Assembly (NCBI RefSeq): GCF_023243075.1
Contig: NZ_JALKFZ020000001.1
Coordinates: 232,271 to 296,270, forward strand
Reading direction: 5' to 3'
Length of the DNA: 64,000 nt
DNA from: Frankia sp. AiPa1
Lineage (GTDB): Bacteria > Actinomycetota > Actinomycetes > Frankiales > Frankiaceae
This document shows, piece by piece, positions 60,375 to 64,000 of the stretch. Position 1 is the first letter of the stretch. The number at the start of each line of letters is the position of its first letter. The position numbers and the translations under genes were made by a program. The notes beneath the pieces are model-generated. The model searched no databases, was not told where the DNA came from, and saw only the letters and a list, made by a program, of their open reading frames with translations.

Positions 60375-61574
60375 TCATGGTGTTCCGCGGAACCGCAGGC
60401 GCTCGCGGACCCGGGCGGCCTCGCGGGTGAGATGGTCGCGTTCCAGGACACTGCCGGCGACGCGGGCGGCCTCGGCATACAGATCGGCGGCGCGTTCCAG
60501 ATCACCCGCCTGTTCGTTCAGGTAGGCCGTGACCGCGGCATAGCGGGGCAGGTCGGGCCGTACGCCGGCCAGGGCCGCGAGGCCGGCGTACGGCCCGTCA
60601 GCCTGCCCGACCGCGACGGCACGGTTGAGGCGCACCACGGGGCTACCGGTGAGGCGCACCAGCTCGTCGTACCACTCGACGATCTGCACCCAGTCCGTCT
60701 CGGCGGTGCTGCGGGCATCCGCATGCAGAGCCGCGATCGCGGCCTGAGCCTGGTATTCGCCGAGCTGGTCCCGGGCCAGCGCGGCCTGCAGGAGGCGCAC
60801 ACCCTCGGCGATCAGCTCGGTGTCCCAGCGGGTGCGGTCCTGCTCGGCGAGCGGCACCAGCCGCCCGCCCGGACCGGTGCGCGTCGCCCGGCGCGCATGG
60901 TGCAGCAGCATGAGCGCGAGCAAACCCGTAGCCTCGGGGTCCGGGCCCGCGGCCTGGTGGCCAGGGCCTGCGGCCGGGGGATCGTCCGTCAGCGCGACCA
61001 GCTGACGGGCCAGGCGGATCGCCTCGGCCGCGAGATCGACATCGCCGCCGTACCCCTCGTTGAAGACGAGGTACAGCACCCGCAGCACTGTCGAGAGCTC
61101 ACCGGGCTGATCTAGCGGAAGCTCGGCGAGCTTCCGTTTGGCCCGGCTGATCCGCTGCGCCATCGTCGCCTCGGGGACCAGGTAGGCCGCCGCGATCTGC
61201 CGGGTCGTCAGGCCACCGACCGCACGCAGGGTCAACGCCACCGCCGAGGCGGCCGGCAGGATGGGATGCGCGCACAGGAAGTACAGCCGCAGCGTGTCGT
61301 CCGCCGCCGGCACCGGGCCGGCCGGCGGTTCAGCGTCCACGGCGAGTTCCCGTCCCCGCCGGGAGGCCTCGGCCCGAGCCGCGTCCACGAACCTGCGCCA
61401 CGCGACCGTGACCAGCCAGGCCTTCGGATCCCGCGGCGGATCGTCCGGCCAGACCGCCAACGCCCGGATCAGGGCCTCCTGCACGGCGTCCTCGGCCGAC
61501 GCGAAGTCCGCGCCGCGCCGGACGAGGACCCCGATCACCGCGGGCACCAGCTCCCGCAGCGGCACCTCGCTCAT
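60375..61574 (-). CDS. ECF42-type RNA polymerase sigma factor
   Basis: A 399-aa sigma factor with the core sigma-2 (SAEDAVQEALIRALAVWP) and sigma-4 (LTTRQIAAAYLVPEATMAQRISRAK) regions and a long C-terminal helical extension, the form known as ECF42. These lack an anti-sigma factor and sit beside DGPF/YciI proteins, as here. ATG 61574 with GAGGG upstream, 10 nt after the partner gene. The C-terminus RLRFRGTP is encoded in part by the dispersed palindrome at 60382-60393. Confidence 0.93.
   Translation of the reverse strand: MSEVPLRELVPAVIGVLVRRGADFASAEDAVQEALIRALAVWPDDPPRDPKAWLVTVAWRRFVDAARAEASRRGRELAVDAEPPAGPVPAADDTLRLYFLCAHPILPAASAVALTLRAVGGLTTRQIAAAYLVPEATMAQRISRAKRKLAELPLDQPGELSTVLRVLYLVFNEGYGGDVDLAAEAIRLARQLVALTDDPPAAGPGHQAAGPDPEATGLLALMLLHHARRATRTGPGGRLVPLAEQDRTRWDTELIAEGVRLLQAALARDQLGEYQAQAAIAALHADARSTAETDWVQIVEWYDELVRLTGSPVVRLNRAVAVGQADGPYAGLAALAGVRPDLPRYAAVTAYLNEQAGDLERAADLYAEAARVAGSVLERDHLTREAARVRERLRFRGTP
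60382..60393. repeat. Dispersed palindrome, copy 5 (sigma factor 3' end)
   Basis: GTTCCGCGGAAC followed by CGC on the plus strand. It forms the Phe-Arg-Gly-Thr codons near the end of the sigma factor on the minus strand. Confidence 0.85.
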
Positions 61575-61584
61575 GCGGTGACCC

Positions 61585-61992
61585 TCACTCGGTGACCGTC
61601 GGCGGCCCGGTGAGGAACGGGCGCAGCTCGAGCCACTCGTAGATCGGCTTACCGTCGGGGCCAGGGGCGGCCGAGAGCTCACCGGCCAGCTCCAGCGCGC
61701 GGTCCCAGGACTCCACGTCGATGACCATCCAGCCGGCGATGAGGTCCTTCGTCTCGGCGAACGGGCCGTCGGTCACCGGCGGGCGCCCCTCGCCGTCGTA
61801 CCGCACGAACGTCCCCTCGGGCGACAGCGCCTGCTCGTCCACCCGCTCACCGGTCTCCTCCAGCCGGGCGGCGAAGTCCCGCATGTACTGGATGTGCGCG
61901 TCGACCGCCGCCGGCTCCCACTGGTCCAGCGGCGGAAAGTCGACGGTGGGGGTCGGGCCGCCGCGGTAGTGCTTGAGCAGCAGGTACTTCAC
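61585..61992 (-). CDS. YciI/DGPF domain protein
   Basis: A 135-aa protein of the DGPF (YCII-related) family; the motif VTDGPFAETKDLIAGW is complete. Genes of this family pair with ECF42 sigma factors and are often part of the response they control. GTG 61992 is chosen since GAGGAGG lies 5 nt before it and the product then starts MKYLLLKHYR, typical of the family. The enzyme activity is unknown. Confidence 0.92.
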   Translation of the reverse strand: MKYLLLKHYRGGPTPTVDFPPLDQWEPAAVDAHIQYMRDFAARLEETGERVDEQALSPEGTFVRYDGEGRPPVTDGPFAETKDLIAGWMVIDVESWDRALELAGELSAAPGPDGKPIYEWLELRPFLTGPPTVTE

Positions 61993-62279
61993 GAGATCCT
62001 CCTCGAACGTCGGGTGGCCCGTCGTGGCCACTCATGCCCCAGGGACGGAGCCGACGCCATGCTCTCGACACCCAACACGAAGATTTTTCCTGTGGGGTCG
62101 ACCGGCGTAGGATCTCGGTTGTGTCGACGACACGGGTCGCCGCCGAGGCGGCTAGCCGCCGGATGATGCTGATGCCCATGCCATCCGGCCTCTTGCGCGC
62201 GTCCTGACAGACCACCGATGAGGCCCCGACGGAGCCTCGAGGAGTGGGGCTGCGGCCGGGGCGGGAGGATCCAAAACCG

Positions 62280-63794
62280 ATGGGTCGCTACTTCGTGACG
62301 ACGGCCATCCCGTACGTCAACGGCAAGCCGCACGTGGGGCACGCGCTGGAACTCGTCGAGACCGACGCCTACGCCCGCCACCTGCGGGCCCGTGGCGAGG
62401 AGGTCCGGTTCCAGACCGGCACCGACGACAACGCCCTGAAAAACGTCCAGAGCGCCGAGGCCGAGGGCATCACGCCGGTCGAGTACGTCGACCGGGTCGC
62501 CGCCCGGTTCATCTCCCTGCGCGAGCCGTTGGACCTGTCCTTCGACGACTTCATCAAGACCAGCACCGACCCGCGGCACCGGCCCGGGGTGGAGAAGCTG
62601 TGGGCGGCCTGCGCCGAGTCCGGCGACTTCTACCGCAAGAGCTACGCCGGCCTGTACTGCGTCGGATGCGAACAGTTCTACGCCGAGGACGAGCTGATCG
62701 ACGGGCGCTGCCCCGAGCACGGCACCATCCCGGACCTGGTCGAGGAGAGCAACTGGTTCTTCCGGCTCAGCCGCTACGCCGACCAGCTACACGAGCTCAT
62801 CTCGACCGACCGGCTGCGGATCGAGCCGGCGACCCGCAAGCGCGAGGTGCTCTCGTTCATCGAGGCGGGGTTGGAGGACTTCAGCGCCTCGCGGAGCATG
62901 ACCCGCGCGCGCGGCTGGGGCATCCCGGTGCCCGGCGACCCGGACCAGGTCATCTACGTCTGGTTCGACGCGCTCGGCAACTACATCACCGCCCCCGGCT
63001 ACGGCACCGACGAGGCGAGCTTCGATCACTGGTGGAGCGGCTCGGACGCGCGGGTGCATGTCATCGGCAAGGGGATCATTCGTTTCCATGCCGTCTACTG
63101 GCCGGCGATGCTGCTCTCGGCCGGGGTGCGGCTGCCGGACACCATCTTCGTGCACGAGTACCTCACCGCTGACGGCATGAAGATCTCCAAGTCGGCCGGC
63201 AACGCCGAGGACCCGGCCGACATCGTCGCGGCCTTCAGTTCCGACGCGCTGCGCTGGTGGATGCTGCGCGACGTCGCCCGCAGCGGCGACACCGACTACA
63301 CCACCGAGCGCCTCGTCGCCCGGGCCAACGAGGACCTCGCCAACAATATCGGCAACCTGGTGAACCGCACGGTGTCGATGGTGCGGCGCTACCGGGACGG
63401 GGTGATCCCGCCGGTCGCCGCGGACAACCCTGATGCCGCGGCGCTGCGCGCGGCCCGCGGACGGGCGTCGACGACGATCGACGCCGCGTTCGCCGCCTTC
63501 GACTACCGCCGGGCCGCCGAGGCGATCACGGCGATCGGCAACGAGGGCAACCGCTACGTCGAGGCCGCCCGCCCCTGGGAACTCGCGAAGGCCGAGCGCA
63601 AGCAGGACGCGGGCCCGGCGGCCCTCGACGCGGTCCTCGCGGAACTGGTCGCGACGTGCCGGGAGCTCGCGGCGCATCTGCTCCCGTTCCTGCCGCGGGC
63701 CGCCCTGCGCATCGCCGCCCAGTGCGGCGACGGCGGCGACCGGGTCGCCGAGCCCACGCCGGTGTTCCCCCGCCTGGAGCTCCCGAAGCCGTGA
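62280..63794 (+). CDS. metG: Methionyl-tRNA synthetase
   Basis: A 504-aa class I aminoacyl-tRNA synthetase that charges tRNA-Met. The HIGH signature appears as PHVGH at the N-terminus and KMSKS as KISKS near residue 303. Zinc-type cysteines are in YCVGCEQF and RCPEHG. Length matches the short form without the C-terminal dimerisation domain. ATG 62280 has GGGAGG about 10 nt upstream; an earlier in-frame start at 62244 is unneeded. Upstream 61993-62279 has no T-box or other riboswitch that I recognise. Confidence 0.96.
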   Translation: MGRYFVTTAIPYVNGKPHVGHALELVETDAYARHLRARGEEVRFQTGTDDNALKNVQSAEAEGITPVEYVDRVAARFISLREPLDLSFDDFIKTSTDPRHRPGVEKLWAACAESGDFYRKSYAGLYCVGCEQFYAEDELIDGRCPEHGTIPDLVEESNWFFRLSRYADQLHELISTDRLRIEPATRKREVLSFIEAGLEDFSASRSMTRARGWGIPVPGDPDQVIYVWFDALGNYITAPGYGTDEASFDHWWSGSDARVHVIGKGIIRFHAVYWPAMLLSAGVRLPDTIFVHEYLTADGMKISKSAGNAEDPADIVAAFSSDALRWWMLRDVARSGDTDYTTERLVARANEDLANNIGNLVNRTVSMVRRYRDGVIPPVAADNPDAAALRAARGRASTTIDAAFAAFDYRRAAEAITAIGNEGNRYVEAARPWELAKAERKQDAGPAALDAVLAELVATCRELAAHLLPFLPRAALRIAAQCGDGGDRVAEPTPVFPRLELPKP

Positions 63795-63811
63795 CGGCGC
63801 TCGGCCGCCGT
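63794..63811 (+). terminator. Small hairpin after metG
   Basis: ACGGCG (63794-63799) pairs with CGCCGT (63806-63811) around a 6-nt loop right at the metG stop. It is short and has no T run, so termination is uncertain. Confidence 0.35.
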
Positions 63812-63833
63812 CCTCTCGCCTGAGCGGGCCGTG

Positions 63834-64000
<167 letters not shown>

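Noticed and set aside
62032..62279. T-box or SAM riboswitch before metG
   Set aside because: I found no T-box (the UGGN-type antiterminator) or SAM riboswitch core; the region is a short leader with a normal ribosome site.

Overview
The window is about 71% GC actinobacterial DNA with very few gaps, GTG/TTG starts and many 4-nt stop/start overlaps. The gene set (14-gene NADH dehydrogenase operon, menaquinone made through futalosine, ferredoxin-dependent 2-oxoacid oxidation and sulfite reduction, system II cytochrome c maturation, a DUF222/HNH gene) and the low-complexity Pro/Ala/Gly extensions on otherwise normal proteins fit a Frankia-like member of the Frankiales; the genus is an inference. 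No rRNA, insertion sequence, prophage or CRISPR array was seen. There is one tRNA (Tyr).

Layout. 0.1-3.1 kb: tRNA-Tyr, a YajQ-type protein, the HtpX protease and a DUF2520 Rossmann protein. 3.7-6.7 kb: korAB, 2-oxoacid:ferredoxin oxidoreductase. 7.2-9.3 kb: a large low-complexity membrane protein of unknown role. 9.3-26.9 kb (minus strand): nuoABCDEFGHIJKLMN followed by a polyprenyl diphosphate synthase, with a geranylgeranyl-reductase-family flavoprotein upstream at 27.0-28.4 kb. 28.8-29.5 kb: a dienelactone hydrolase. 29.4-32.5 kb (minus): mqnC, a deaminase of the aminofutalosine type and menG/ubiE. 32.9-37.7 kb: DUF222/HNH protein, a small protein, a Ser/Thr kinase, a ferredoxin-NADP reductase and a sirohydrochlorin chelatase. 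37.6-41.9 kb (minus): an assimilatory sulfate/siroheme block (sir, zinc-ribbon protein, cysH, cobA-hemD) preceded by a 22-codon Cys-containing leader ORF. 42.2-44.3 kb: XRE regulator and a receiver-only protein. 44.3-50.6 kb (minus): a second menaquinone block (UbiD-, UbiA- and UbiX-like proteins, mqnE, mqnA, three small membrane proteins). 51.0-51.4 kb: a PLDc_N protein. 51.5-59.6 kb (minus): hemL, a phosphoglycerate-mutase-like protein, an RlmA-type methyltransferase and the cytochrome c maturation operon (tlpA/resA, ccdA, resB, ccsB). 60.4-62.0 kb (minus): an ECF42-type sigma factor with its DGPF/YciI partner. 62.3-63.8 kb: metG. At the right edge is the 3' end of a minus-strand gene whose product contains a long polyproline run, encoded by an almost pure 70-nt G tract on the plus strand.

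How it fits together. Most of the window is one respiratory theme: quinone head-group synthesis (mqnA, mqnC, mqnE, deaminase, UbiD/UbiA/UbiX-like proteins, menG), side chain (polyprenyl synthase), a possible side-chain reductase, the quinone-reducing complex I, cytochrome c maturation and tetrapyrrole supply (hemL, cobA-hemD). Ferredoxin links KorAB, Sir and the FNR. mqnB and mqnD are not here.

The most unusual signals lie outside the genes: a dispersed palindrome with core GTTCCGCGGAAC present five times, three of them inside coding sequences and two supplying C-termini; an 18-bp operator-like tandem array before the cytochrome c operon; a 24-bp in-frame duplication of the ccsB stop region; the Cys leader ORF before sir; and the polyproline/G-tract locus.
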